Positions 8,401 to 15,037 of a stretch of DNA of 64,000 nt are shown in pieces. This DNA comes from a virus: IMG/VR virus record IMGVR_UViG_3300005747_000012, positions 62,001-126,000 of that record. One strand, given 5' to 3'. Within the stretch, counting starts at the first letter, position 1; every line of letters starts with the position of its first letter. The translations under genes were made by a program, and so were the position numbers. The notes beneath the pieces were generated by a model. It was not told the origin of the DNA and did not search any database. It worked only from the letters and a program-made list of their open reading frames with translations.

Positions 8401-9107
8401 ATTCCGTTTACATAAAGCTTTTTAATTGATTTATGCTTACCATGTTTATCAGCTACTTCTTTAAGTGACACCCTAAATGTTTTAGCATAGTCAGTTTCAG
8501 CCATAATTGTAGAGTCAAGCGTAACCGTTTCCCCATTAACAAATGTAAAAATACTAGAAGTAACCCACTTCTTGTCAAATTTCATTGGAATAATTGAGCC
8601 ATAAAAATTATTAGCAAAAGCTCCAGCCAATCTTTTAAATGTATTTAATGCAAGCTCATGCTCACCAATCAATAAATTTTTAGACACGACACACTGAGGC
8701 CCACCTACAACGGCAACAAAACCTTTTTCCGCAAACGCCTCAAGGTCTTTTATGTTAAATAGTGGATATTCTTGTTCAAGAATTTCAATAGTAGTACGAG
8801 TTTTATCTGACAATTGTTTTACAAGATATTGATATTGCTCTTGATTTCGAGCATGAAGAGTAATTGTATAGTATTTAATTTTACTACTAAGCGAATCATC
8901 TTTAACGTAAATCTCACAACCAAGAATAGGTTTAAGCCCTTTCTTTTTAGCTAGATTATATGCTTTAAGTGCATTGGTTAAATAGCCGTTGTCTGTGCAA
9001 ACATAGTAGCCAGTGCCAAGTTCTTTAAACTTATCTACCATAGCCTCTACGGTAGAGCCAGTTAAAAAACTAGAAGGGTGTGAATTTGGTGTTACAAAGT
9101 TTTTCAT
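5469..9107 (-). CDS. dnaE: DNA polymerase III alpha subunit (C-family replicase)
   Basis: A 1212-aa bacterial-type (family C) replicative polymerase. The N-terminus is a PHP domain (residues 1-200) in which the usual HxH metal motif has become PNSHPSSF, so metal binding and proofreading are probably lost. GPARGSAGGSFLMYCMGI precedes the catalytic PDVDVD at 469-474. QYEAKEVEEAGLIKYDFL near 640-660 carries the third carboxylate. GFNKSHAVAYSMVAY is the finger motif, and helix-hairpin-helix and OB-like regions follow. Proofreading may come from the DnaQ-like exonuclease at 11761-12405. Most T4-like recombination phages use a family B polymerase, so pairing this enzyme with UvsX/UvsY/gp32 is unusual. 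Confidence 0.93.
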   Translation of the reverse strand: MKNFVTPNSHPSSFLTGSTVEAMVDKFKELGTGYYVCTDNGYLTNALKAYNLAKKKGLKPILGCEIYVKDDSLSSKIKYYTITLHARNQEQYQYLVKQLSDKTRTTIEILEQEYPLFNIKDLEAFAEKGFVAVVGGPQCVVSKNLLIGEHELALNTFKRLAGAFANNFYGSIIPMKFDKKWVTSSIFTFVNGETVTLDSTIMAETDYAKTFRVSLKEVADKHGKHKSIKKLYVNGIGYKVNRDIVSACNHKDFKSMGTDVYETYNKFMKAFCERYKVPMLINDYSYLAKKDDKLVQDLKLGEEIKLYTNHHICNINDVLPVLSNVYDTLEIEKMVQNSYNFASKFDNFELKYDYQLVKEHDNHLKATLDLIKKVGRFDESNPIHRERLQHEIKVIHGNGKIDLLPYFFPISGIINYYKEKGRVVGPARGSAGGSFLMYCMGITQIDPIKYGLYFSRFLTLGRILSGSLPDVDVDLNSRDLLIEKNGFFNTHYNERWAQVSTRTIMKLKSSIRDVNRFKFGKVEEEIERFAKNLEATPQGISDADFVFGYEDNEGNHVAGLLDKDEKLKAYTQERPKEWEIVKRTLGISRQNGRHASAFVISNKLLTDIIPIMKVSGHENITQYEAKEVEEAGLIKYDFLIIKVLNDIQLAIENINKKNYYKNGNVGKLESGHFFHKGDSVYIWDLPEEPEVFDMLGEGKTETVFQLNTTSVTPYVIDMKPRSVEDCAVVTSLVRPGPLEFVDERTGRNMAQEYVERRHGRSKGEIPILDELLPETYGVMVYQEQITKITKELTGWDDEKAEDVRIAVGKKKLRMIEELKPQFIEASAATGRVDTYTAETIWAMIEKFGRYGFNKSHAVAYSMVAYACAYLKYHYPLEWWAAVLSNAEEKEITEILWPYVRNILSPPDINLSKEEMVIDYNSGTIRNKLSVLRGLGEKAANKITENRPYANINELVEKEVLGTALAEKLTHIGVLDSLFDSKMNLMEKMQAYKDAVEVWKYKKKIFEKSEGEIVLNQPLEKFIEAAKKHPKTRRCKHEIRKGVIDMKYAFMNPMKDYILKKSIFPTMPMVLHDIIKENSNNVKIIDTGTSVYAMSECGKETRMINGKTYQKIKELPVEQDSRQVITFCVAGYVVESKEFSYGPNREKKALKMNVDVDGHLEEFVIWPDYDTGILEYPENLKKNSVIFLFMHRKMGRERYHTNIDSVIVEEVLV

Positions 9108-9406
9108 TTATTCCTTAATTTAACTCTAACTGATCTTATATATTTCCACAAAAATTGCCTAACCCTTTCTCTTGTACAAGTTCCATATACAGAATGTATT
9201 AGTTCTAATTTGTCTATAGTAACAGTAGAATCGTATGCATACATATGAGCAATTTTCATACATTTACCTTTTATTGCCCATCTTTGATCTTTTTCAAAAT
9301 AGTATCGAACTAAAAATTTTGAAGGGAAGTCAAAATGGCTTGTGTATAAGTATAAATTATACTCAATAAATACCCTGATTGATTTCCACATATTTTTCAT
9401 TTTCAT
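9104..9406 (-). CDS. Small protein with sigma-region-4-like helix-turn-helix
   Basis: A 100-aa basic protein overlapping the polymerase start by 4 nt. Its C-terminal half has TIDKLELIHSVYGTCTRER followed by VRQFLWKYIRSVRVKL. This matches the sigma-70 region 4.2 pattern (a first helix, a turn, then TRERVRQ...A..KLR). Region 4 normally reads the -35 box and contacts the RNA polymerase beta flap. There is no region 2 here, so it cannot be a full sigma. It might be a DNA-binding regulator or a detached region-4 partner of the region-2-only sigma at 28855-29886. Confidence 0.55.
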   Translation of the reverse strand: MKMKNMWKSIRVFIEYNLYLYTSHFDFPSKFLVRYYFEKDQRWAIKGKCMKIAHMYAYDSTVTIDKLELIHSVYGTCTRERVRQFLWKYIRSVRVKLRNK

Positions 9407-9413
9407 TTATTTC

Positions 9414-9488
9414 CTAAAAAATTAAATCTGCTATATAAATCATTGTTATTAAGATAATAGGAATTAATACTGGATACCATGCTTCCAT
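9414..9488 (-). CDS. 24-aa single-pass membrane peptide
   Basis: Starts MEAWYPVLIPIILITMIYI: a short polar head followed by about 17 hydrophobic residues. Its ATG overlaps the TAA of the upstream lipoprotein-like gene (TAATG), and a purine-rich GGTGAAATA precedes it. Such peptides are common among phage membrane or lysis accessories. The function is unknown. Confidence 0.45.
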   Translation of the reverse strand: MEAWYPVLIPIILITMIYIADLIF

Positions 9489-9709
9489 TATTTCACCTCT
9501 ACCTTTACAGCTCTCCAGTGTTTACAGTCATGCTCTCTTGTAGCTGCTCTTCTACAGTCTTCGTCAAGACATAAATGGCCTTTGCCAAAGTTATGTTCGC
9601 CTATGTTTTCTCTATGGTTGTCACACCACCAATGATATCTTTCAGTAATTACTGGATTACAGGCGACAATAAATAGCAAAAAAAACCCTATAAATTTACT
9701 CATCTTCAT
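9488..9709 (-). CDS. Small putative lipoprotein, Cys/His-rich
   Basis: About 73 aa. The N-terminus MSKFIGFFLLFIVAC is a signal peptide ending in a lipobox-like IVAC, so the protein probably becomes a lipid-anchored periplasmic protein. The mature part carries several Cys and His residues (WWCDNHRENIG, HLCLDEDCRRA, HDCKHW), suggesting disulfides or metal binding. It could be a small outer-membrane spanin-like or superinfection-exclusion protein, but neither is demonstrable. The start overlaps the preceding gene, with two in-frame ATGs possible. Confidence 0.55.
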   Translation of the reverse strand: MKMSKFIGFFLLFIVACNPVITERYHWWCDNHRENIGEHNFGKGHLCLDEDCRRAATREHDCKHWRAVKVEVK

Positions 9710-9956
9710 CAATATCCTTTAAGCATTTTTGCAATATATCTAGCATTTCTGTTTTATCTGGTTCTATTTCCCACAATTTATCTACACATTCACGCAGTTT
9801 TTTATTAATTGGCAATAGCTCCATATATCTAGTCTGAAACATTAGAATATCTTTTCTTAATTTTTTGTTTTCTACTTTAAGTTTTTCAATAATAGTTTTT
9901 TTGCGTTTATTATCCGTTTCAATTCTTTTAATATGTGCTTTTTGGAACTCATTCAT
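9696..9956 (-). CDS. Hypothetical coiled-coil protein (86 aa)
   Basis: Nearly all-helical, Lys/Glu-rich heptad-like sequence (ETDNKRKKTIIEKLKVENKK) followed by a short acidic tail IDEDE. It overlaps both neighbours, the upstream gene by 8 nt and the downstream lipoprotein-like gene. No known family. Confidence 0.65.
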   Translation of the reverse strand: MNEFQKAHIKRIETDNKRKKTIIEKLKVENKKLRKDILMFQTRYMELLPINKKLRECVDKLWEIEPDKTEMLDILQKCLKDIDEDE

Positions 9957-10242
9957 CTGTAAACTCCATCCTTGCTATTTCTTTTTTTAGATTTTTAACT
10001 CTACGTTTTAGCATAGCTAATAGCTTTTTTCTTTTCTTTCTGGGAAGTTTGATGCTGCGTATGTCATGGTAAGTTCCTATTTCATATCCCAAAAGATTCA
10101 TTTCAAAACTAAGCTTACTTCCAGACCTTGAACTTTCTACAAACTCTATTGTACTGCCTTTTTTAAACTCATACAGAGTTCCACTGTTTTTAAGAGTAGC
10201 TATTGATTTTAATATGCTTGAATATGTTAGTTCTTTACTCAT
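9949..10242 (-). CDS. Hypothetical protein (97 aa)
   Basis: Unknown basic protein starting MSKELTYSSILKSIATLK and ending in a Lys/Arg-rich helix (KLPRKKRKKLLAMLKRRVK). I prefer the ATG at 10240-10242, which has GGGAGTGGGAAG upstream. An ATG further out (10266) has no ribosome binding site. The start overlaps the stop of the 28-aa gene upstream in the ATGAGTAA arrangement. Confidence 0.65.
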   Translation of the reverse strand: MSKELTYSSILKSIATLKNSGTLYEFKKGSTIEFVESSRSGSKLSFEMNLLGYEIGTYHDIRSIKLPRKKRKKLLAMLKRRVKNLKKEIARMEFTDE

Positions 10243-10321
10243 CTTCCCACTCCCACTTATTTTCATAATCTAAATATCCCCAATCGTCTTTTTTGCCTAC
10301 GTTTGTAAATGGCGGTATCAT
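10235..10321 (-). CDS. 28-aa acidic micro-gene
   Basis: Short frame MIPPFTNVGKKDDWGYLDYE... rich in Trp, Asp and Glu. Support comes from its position and leader. The 25 nt before its ATG are almost identical to the leader of the 133-aa gene starting at 10971, including AAAGGATAAGATAGGT as ribosome binding site. Its stop overlaps the next start. No function can be assigned. Confidence 0.45.
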   Translation of the reverse strand: MIPPFTNVGKKDDWGYLDYENKWEWEDE

Positions 10322-10343
10322 ACCTATCTTATCCTTTTAACTA
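10315..10343 (-). repeat. Duplicated 5' leader, copy 1
   Basis: 29-bp segment containing a ribosome binding site and start codon (minus strand AGTTAAAAGGATAAGATAGG then TATGATAC). It is repeated at 10965-10993 with a single difference, and that difference is the first base of the start codon (ATG here, GTG there). Confidence 0.8.
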
Positions 10344-10348
10344 TTTTA

Positions 10349-10567
10349 TTATAACTTCTCACTCTTTGCAGTTTTTAAATCAGCTTTTAGCTTTGCTATT
10401 TTTTCCCCTGCTTTATAGGAGGTGTTTCGCCACATTTCTTTTTCAGCGTCAAGTTTTCTGATTTCTTTTTGAAGCTCTTTAACTTGCTTTTTTAAATCCT
10501 CAATTTGTTCTTCTAAAACAAATACTACAGGAGGTGTTGTAAATTTAGTATCGTCATCTTTAATCAT
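10349..10567 (-). CDS. Hypothetical coiled-coil protein (72 aa)
   Basis: A predicted coiled coil from about residue 15 to the end (LEEQIEDLKKQVKELQKEIR with Leu/Ile at heptad positions). It begins 2 nt downstream of the 133-aa gene, so translation is probably coupled. No family recognised. Confidence 0.65.
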   Translation of the reverse strand: MIKDDDTKFTTPPVVFVLEEQIEDLKKQVKELQKEIRKLDAEKEMWRNTSYKAGEKIAKLKADLKTAKSEKL

Positions 10568-10569
10568 TT

Positions 10570-10971
10570 TTACATCTTTTCTATCGCTAACTTAGCCAGT
10601 TTTATACCTAACTGAACGCCTGAATCGAATACACAAGATATTTCTCTATCCCATGTTAAGTCTTCGGGCCAACTAGTGTTTGCGTCATCAGGCCATTCAA
10701 ACACTATTTTTCCATTTAACACAATATATACCATATTCTCATTGCCTCTTAAGGCATGCAACTTGTTATCGTTTGGAAATACAACTTCTTCAATTTTGAA
10801 ACACTTAGGCATACGTTTTACATTTATATGTCTTTTAAAATATTTAATTGCGCTGTCTTTGGCTTCAGGTGCTACTTCTGTTATATAAGAGTCATATTCA
10901 GATATTGTTCTTACCCACTCTTTTCCATTCATTACTTTATAATCTTTGTCGGTTGTTATTTTGAGTATCAC
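10570..10971 (-). CDS. Hypothetical protein (133 aa), GTG start
   Basis: Soluble mixed alpha/beta protein (MILKITTDKDYKVMNGKEW at the start, FDSGVQLGIKLAKLAIEKM at the end) of unknown function. The GTG start at 10969-10971 lies in a duplicated leader whose other copy uses ATG. AAAGGATAAG supplies the ribosome binding site. Confidence 0.7.
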   Translation of the reverse strand: MILKITTDKDYKVMNGKEWVRTISEYDSYITEVAPEAKDSAIKYFKRHINVKRMPKCFKIEEVVFPNDNKLHALRGNENMVYIVLNGKIVFEWPDDANTSWPEDLTWDREISCVFDSGVQLGIKLAKLAIEKM

Positions 10972-10993
10972 ACCTATCTTATCCTTTTAACTA
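10965..10993 (-). repeat. Duplicated 5' leader, copy 2
   Basis: Second copy of the 29-bp leader and start region, here with a GTG start codon. It is 28/29 identical to 10315-10343. The two copies sit upstream of unrelated coding sequences, so only the control region was duplicated. Confidence 0.8.
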
Positions 10994-10995
10994 GT

Positions 10996-11064
10996 TTATG
11001 ATTGAAAAACCCTGTATAGTAAATATCCTATGATATAAAACAAAATAGTTAAAAATATAGTCAT
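10996..11064 (-). CDS. 22-aa hydrophobic peptide
   Basis: Starts MTIFLTILFYIIGYLLYRVF: one transmembrane helix and almost nothing else. It lies in an otherwise empty gap between two genes. The ribosome binding site is weak, so support is limited to an intact frame with a clear membrane segment. Confidence 0.35.
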   Translation of the reverse strand: MTIFLTILFYIIGYLLYRVFQS

Positions 11065-11075
11065 TTTAGAATATT

Positions 11076-11480
11076 TCATTTTAATTTTTCTAAAAATGCT
11101 CTGGTTATACACCCTAAAGAATCTGGGTCAAATTCATCATAGTGGTGTTTTGGGTCTTGTGTTTGCCATGATTCAAGTAGCTGCTTTGCATCATCTAGCC
11201 TACCATTAGATAGCTCTAACTTATTCTTTAAAGTTTTTTTAATTTCATTACTCGAATTTAACTCATCTTTAAAACATTGTATTTTAGTTTTAAGTTGTTC
11301 AATTTTAATAGCTTGTTGATCAATTAGATAATCTGCATTTTGCATAGACAAAGCTTTTAAACTATGCACATACTTCTCAACATCCTCCAGCCAATCCCTT
11401 TCCAATGAACCTTGGTGTAGAGTTCTTCTTAAGGCATACATGGTTGATTCGTATTTTTTCTTTAAGATGTTTTCACTCAT
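11076..11480 (-). CDS. Hypothetical helical protein (134 aa)
   Basis: Predominantly helical, with a coiled-coil stretch at about residues 50-100 (DQQAIKIEQLKTKIQCFKDE). The C-terminus has HHYDEFDPDSLGCITRAF. No known family. ATG at 11478-11480 is preceded by AAGGAATGA. It sits in a run of small minus-strand genes of the early type. Confidence 0.65.
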   Translation of the reverse strand: MSENILKKKYESTMYALRRTLHQGSLERDWLEDVEKYVHSLKALSMQNADYLIDQQAIKIEQLKTKIQCFKDELNSSNEIKKTLKNKLELSNGRLDDAKQLLESWQTQDPKHHYDEFDPDSLGCITRAFLEKLK

Positions 11481-11492
11481 TTCATTCCTTTT

Positions 11493-11702
11493 TTATGATT
11501 CCCATTTATAATGGTCTATTATATATTGAACATCTTCAAAAAGAATTTTTCCCTTACCGTCATGGGGAGGTAGCATGCCTTCTCCTACTAGCAAATCTAA
11601 AAGTTCAGAAAAATATTCTTTTTGAGACATACCCCTGCCTACTGAGGGGAATGTTTCTTCGTGAAAATCTATTAGTTTGGAAATCACTTCATTTTTTTTC
11701 AT
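11493..11702 (-). CDS. Hypothetical protein (69 aa)
   Basis: Small acidic protein (NEVISKLIDFHEETFPSVGR) with a conserved-looking C-terminus, HDGKGKILFEDVQYIIDHYK. I do not recognise it. It lies 12 nt upstream of the helical 134-aa gene in the same direction. Confidence 0.6.
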   Translation of the reverse strand: MKKNEVISKLIDFHEETFPSVGRGMSQKEYFSELLDLLVGEGMLPPHDGKGKILFEDVQYIIDHYKWES

Positions 11703-11760
11703 TTTTTTAAGCCTTCTTCTAATATAGAAAAAACTTTTCTCATTTTAAATTCAAAAGCCA

Positions 11761-12405
11761 TTAAAACTCCACAATTTTAAGTAAATCATTATCTTGACCT
11801 TGACTCAATAGATTGGCTTTACTGGCATCTTTTATTAGATTGCAAAGTCTAATATAAATCTCTTTTTGCATATGAACGTCATCTCTGGCTTGGTGAGCCT
11901 TACCTTTAGGTAATTCAAAATATTCAATCAAACTACTAATACTACCAACATTGCTAGGCAGCATTTCCATGTCCTTTAGCCATGTAACAATATTTGTAGT
12001 ATCTAATGGGTTGTGATTAATACCAGCTTTCTTGGCTTGGTCTTCGGTTAGGAAACCCTGAGCTTCCATGAATGGAATATCAAAGTATGTGATGTTTTGA
12101 CCAAGATAACGAAAATGAGTGCGTTTTTTAGGAATTTTATGTTTAGCCAGCATTTCTAATAACTTGGCTCTACCTTCTGTATAAGTGAGTGTGTTTGGGT
12201 CTAGAAGTTGAGATTCTGGATCAATACCAGTAACTTTAAAAGCTTGCTCTTCTCCGTGGATTTCACCATCATCATTTTTCATGTAAAGATGGAGTTCATC
12301 TAATAGATTCCACTCTTTATCCCAGATAGCAAAATAAGCTTCTGTAATTGTATGGTTGTATTTGTCAAAGCCACCTGTTTCTAAATCGAATCCTAAATAG
12401 TGCAT
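11761..12405 (-). CDS. DnaQ-like 3'-5' exonuclease
   Basis: A 214-aa RNase H-fold exonuclease of the DEDDh type. ExoI FDLETGG supplies D7 and E9, ExoII is the YFDIPFMEAQGF region, and ExoIII is HQARDDVH near residue 177. It is the right size for a stand-alone epsilon-type proofreading subunit or a DNA/RNA trimming enzyme. Because the polymerase III alpha encoded nearby has a degenerate PHP domain, this protein is a good candidate for trans proofreading. That link is inference. The start overlaps the stop of the 64-aa gene by 1 nt. Confidence 0.85.
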   Translation of the reverse strand: MHYLGFDLETGGFDKYNHTITEAYFAIWDKEWNLLDELHLYMKNDDGEIHGEEQAFKVTGIDPESQLLDPNTLTYTEGRAKLLEMLAKHKIPKKRTHFRYLGQNITYFDIPFMEAQGFLTEDQAKKAGINHNPLDTTNIVTWLKDMEMLPSNVGSISSLIEYFELPKGKAHQARDDVHMQKEIYIRLCNLIKDASKANLLSQGQDNDLLKIVEF

Positions 12406-12599
12406 TATTTTCTTTCCTTATAGTCATCATAGTAACTTAACTTAACTTCTGTCAGAATTTCGATACCTACAATTCTACCATCTTTATCAAAATCAATATA
12501 GATACCATTGCCCATATCCTGAGTTCTTAGTGGTTTGAATTCTTCTTTAAATTCTCTGACTTGCAAATAGCTTGCATAATTTCCGATTTTTAAATCCAT
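12405..12599 (-). CDS. Hypothetical protein (64 aa)
   Basis: Small beta-rich protein (GNGIYIDFDKDGRIVGIEIL). The 'DFDKDGRIVGIEIL' pattern is typical of DUF2283-type small proteins, but this is a weak resemblance. It starts 10 nt downstream of a phage promoter motif and overlaps the exonuclease start, so the two form a short operon. Confidence 0.65.
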   Translation of the reverse strand: MDLKIGNYASYLQVREFKEEFKPLRTQDMGNGIYIDFDKDGRIVGIEILTEVKLSYYDDYKERK

Positions 12600-12609
12600 A
12601 CTTATACCT

Positions 12610-12620
12610 TATAATATCAT
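12610..12620 (-). promoter_or_regulatory. Phage promoter motif ATGATATTATA
   Basis: Copy of the recurrent element, ending 10 nt before the ATG of the 64-aa gene, with AGGT in between. It should drive the 64-aa gene and the DnaQ-like exonuclease. Confidence 0.6.
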
Positions 12621-12673
12621 AGGAAGAGGTGGCTCACTGTATGACCACCCCTATGCTCTTTTTTAATAGTCCT

Positions 12674-12731
12674 TATGGGTTACAGTTGCGACCTGTGCTC
12701 TACTTCGGCCCCTATACGACTACAAGCCCAC
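12674..12731 (-). ncRNA. tRNA-like three-way-junction RNA candidate
   Basis: In a 220-nt gap without a supported gene (12600-12821). On the minus strand GTGGGCT pairs with AACCCAT (one mismatch). It encloses a small hairpin TCG/CGA and a T-arm-like hairpin ACAG-GTCGCAA-CTGT with a 7-nt loop. There is no room for an anticodon arm and no CCA. It shares TGTAGTC..ATAGG and GCCG with the 3' half of the tmRNA-like RNA at 1.05 kb. A variant promoter motif lies 22 nt upstream, so a separate transcript is plausible. A further hairpin (GGTGG/CCACC) lies at about 12627-12650. A decayed tRNA is the alternative. Confidence 0.35.
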
Positions 12732-12752
12732 AACAGGGAGGTAGCATGAACA

Positions 12753-12763
12753 CATAGTATCAT
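12753..12763 (-). promoter_or_regulatory. Variant phage promoter motif ATGATACTATG
   Basis: Nine of eleven bases match the common element (two changes). It sits just after a terminator and 22 nt before the structured RNA candidate, with no coding start nearby. This is the reason to suspect that an RNA is its product. Confidence 0.45.
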
Positions 12764-12765
12764 AG

Positions 12766-12791
12766 AAAAAAAAACCTTTCAAGAGAAAGGT
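12766..12791 (-). terminator. Rho-independent terminator
   Basis: Minus-strand ACCTTTC-TCTT-GAAAGGT, a perfect 7-bp stem with a 4-nt loop followed by eight or more T residues. It lies 30 nt after the stop of the 68-aa gene and closes that transcription unit. Confidence 0.85.
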
Positions 12792-12821
12792 CATTAAAAA
12801 ATAAAGAAATTTTAAGGTTAT

Positions 12822-13028
12822 TTAAACGCCTAGTTTGGCTTTGATTTTTTCGATTGCTGATTGGTATATTTCTTCAACTTCTTCTTCGCTAATATTTAAT
12901 GCTTTAGCAATTATTTCATCGCTTACACCATCGGGGTATTTTTCAAGAAGTTTGCTTATACTATTTTGAGCTTTAGGGTAATCAATGTAATCTTTTACAT
13001 TATAAATTTTATGCTTTTTTTCTGTCAC
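12822..13028 (-). CDS. Small sigma-region-4-like DNA-binding protein
   Basis: A 68-aa protein. The C-terminal half DEIIAKALNISEEEVEEIYQ followed by SAIEKIKAKL has the layout of a sigma-70 region 4 helix-turn-helix (E-I-A-x-x-L-x-I-S-x-x-x-V followed by A..K...KL). No other domain is present. GTG start at 13026-13028 with GGAG 7 nt upstream. With the protein at 9104-9406 it is the second detached region-4-like module in this window. It could act like T4 gp33, bridging polymerase and a region-2-only sigma, or as a simple repressor. Sequence alone does not decide. Confidence 0.55.
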   Translation of the reverse strand: MTEKKHKIYNVKDYIDYPKAQNSISKLLEKYPDGVSDEIIAKALNISEEEVEEIYQSAIEKIKAKLGV

Positions 13029-13395
13029 TAGAAAACTCCAATATATTGTTTTTAAACTGCATCCGGTAAATTTCGTAAAAACGCTCTATTTCTTTTTTGT
13101 GAAAATCTTCCTTATAACTTAAAATATTTTTTAAAGGCTGTATTTTTTTGTTGTAATATTTAATTCTCATTTCAACTAATTCTTTTTGGTGTTTAATTTT
13201 TTTATATTCCAAAAGAGAAACTGTAACCCTGTCTTTTTTTAAGAAAGCAATGTTTTCATCTATTTCTTTTTTTATTTTTAAATTATTAAAAAGTTGAATT
13301 TCAAATTTTTCAAGGTCTTTGGAAATAATATTTAACTCCATTTCCATCCCTAAAATTTTCCCTCTTAACTCTCTAACTTCTTCAGTCTCTTTCAT
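13009..13395 (-). CDS. Hypothetical coiled-coil protein (128 aa)
   Basis: Long, strongly charged helical protein (EVRELRGKILGMEMELNIIS and onward) with Leu/Ile heptads over most of its length. I place the start at the ATG of MKETEEV (13393-13395), which has AAGGAAAAATAGAG upstream. A GTG 9 codons earlier is possible. It overlaps both the zinc-finger gene upstream and the 68-aa gene downstream, so the three are probably co-translated. Confidence 0.6.
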   Translation of the reverse strand: MKETEEVRELRGKILGMEMELNIISKDLEKFEIQLFNNLKIKKEIDENIAFLKKDRVTVSLLEYKKIKHQKELVEMRIKYYNKKIQPLKNILSYKEDFHKKEIERFYEIYRMQFKNNILEFSSDRKKA

Positions 13396-13750
13396 CTCTA
13401 TTTTTCCTTGCTTTAAAACCACAAGTACATTCTAGAATTTTCACTTTAGGAAAAATTAAAACGCTAAATCCTTCCTTGTTATTTTTACCACATTTAGGGC
13501 ATATTTCTTCTTTATTTTTTTTCACATCTTGAATTATATCTTCTAAACTTTCATCTTTTGTTTTTCTGCTGATATATTCGCAACTTTCGTTGAACGATCT
13601 TCTTAAAGTTTTGTTACTTTCTTCAAGCTGTTTAATTTTTTTATTTAACTGTTTTATTATACTTTTTAATTTTTTATTTGCATCTTTAATATTACCCTGT
13701 TTTTCTTCTGGATATACTTGACTAGTATAGTTTCGATTTTTTTTACCCAC
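13382..13750 (-). CDS. Coiled-coil protein with C-terminal zinc ribbon
   Basis: N-terminal Lys-rich coiled coil (residues about 20-60) followed by CPKCGKNNKEGFSV and then ECTCGFKARK. That gives two Cys pairs (CxxC and CxC), the spacing of a small zinc ribbon. I place the start at GTG 13748-13750, where GGGAG lies 5 nt upstream. ATG or TTG codons up to 13774 are also in frame. Function unknown. Zinc ribbons with coiled coils are common in phage DNA- or polymerase-binding proteins. Confidence 0.6.
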   Translation of the reverse strand: MGKKNRNYTSQVYPEEKQGNIKDANKKLKSIIKQLNKKIKQLEESNKTLRRSFNESCEYISRKTKDESLEDIIQDVKKNKEEICPKCGKNNKEGFSVLIFPKVKILECTCGFKARKNRDERD

Positions 13751-13828
13751 ATCTACTCCCTCTATCAGCATCAATATAAAGATTAAGTCTTTTTCAGCAA
13801 AAAAGTGTAAGTATTTAAAATCTTTTAT

Positions 13829-15037
13829 TTATTCAAGCAAAATATTAAAGCTTTTATACATTTTATATCGCCTATTTGAATTTACAAAACTATTTAAGGT
13901 TTGCGAAGCCTCAGCGTTAAACCCCAAAACTGAGGCAAAACTATCTGTTCCTGTTAAAGAACCGTTAATTTGTATTCTTCCATTTCTAAAACTTGTGGGT
14001 TCATGAAAGTGACCTCCACGCATATAGTCTAAAGGCATACTAAGTTGATTACTTCTTTTAACCATAAGGGCCTCTAAACCCTTTCTATCAGCATTTTTAC
14101 AGTTGTCGTAATGTTCATACAAAACAGTATTTCCATATATTTTAATTACAGCCCAAGGCTCTTTAGGAATTACAAATTCAATATTTTTTAGACCACCAAT
14201 CTCGCAAAAATCTTTAATTGTATTATATATAATATGTGTAAAATTTTCTTCACCGGGATTGTGATAAGTTCTATTTACACCATCTCTATCATGATTGCCA
14301 GTTACAGCAACAACTCTAATAGGAATACCAAGTTGATTAAGTGGTACAATAACAATTTTAAAAATATTAACTAAAGCTTCATAAATTTGTTTGGCATTAC
14401 CAAACTCACAACCTTTTGCAGATTCCAATACGTGCATTGAATAATTTTCAATAATATCACCCATAAGGGCTATTACAATTTCGTCTATATTGTACTCTTT
14501 GCTATCACGCTCAATTTCACCAATAGTTTTTGCTACAATCTCTTGCAATCTTTGCTTACATATCTCAAGATTAAAAGGTTTTTTAAAAGAATCGACATCA
14601 CCAGCTTCAATAAGTTTTCCAAAATGAATGTCGGATAAAAGAAGCTCTTTAGTCATTCCTTTTTTCTTTTTGCTTTTAATACGTTTTAGCGTTGGAACTT
14701 TTAATTTACCAACTTCTTTAGCTGCTGCCCTTACCGCATCAAGTATGTCATCTCTATCATTCCAAAGTTGTAAAATTGTTTTGTTTTCTTTAGCTGTAAT
14801 AGAGTTGCTTTTTTTTACTCTGGCAACATCTTTAAGTTGTTTTAAACTATGCTCTTCGCCACCTTTAACATTTTGATTTTTATATCTTTCGTAAATTGTT
14901 TTGACATCAACTTCGTTTAAATCATCATCAAATTTTTTATTGTATTTCATTGCAATTTCGTCAAAACTTCTTCTTGAAACTACTTTTTGATGTACAATAA
15001 AGCCAATTTGTTCTTCGTTATAACTTTTTTTAGCCAT
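13829..15037 (-). CDS. Metallophosphoesterase with N-terminal helix-turn-helix
   Basis: A 402-aa calcineurin-like phosphoesterase. The metal motifs are in order: SDIHFGK (D-x-H), LMGDIIE (G-D), TGNHDRDG (G-N-H-D), and GGHFHE (G-H-x-H). The first about 130 residues are a separate basic helical region (SRRSFDEIAMKYNKKF resembles a helix-turn-helix), suggesting DNA binding. Family members are Mre11/SbcD-type nucleases or phosphatases. The fused putative DNA-binding segment favours a nuclease. It differs from the SbcD-like protein at 26835-28508. Confidence 0.8.
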   Translation of the reverse strand: MAKKSYNEEQIGFIVHQKVVSRRSFDEIAMKYNKKFDDDLNEVDVKTIYERYKNQNVKGGEEHSLKQLKDVARVKKSNSITAKENKTILQLWNDRDDILDAVRAAAKEVGKLKVPTLKRIKSKKKKGMTKELLLSDIHFGKLIEAGDVDSFKKPFNLEICKQRLQEIVAKTIGEIERDSKEYNIDEIVIALMGDIIENYSMHVLESAKGCEFGNAKQIYEALVNIFKIVIVPLNQLGIPIRVVAVTGNHDRDGVNRTYHNPGEENFTHIIYNTIKDFCEIGGLKNIEFVIPKEPWAVIKIYGNTVLYEHYDNCKNADRKGLEALMVKRSNQLSMPLDYMRGGHFHEPTSFRNGRIQINGSLTGTDSFASVLGFNAEASQTLNSFVNSNRRYKMYKSFNILLE

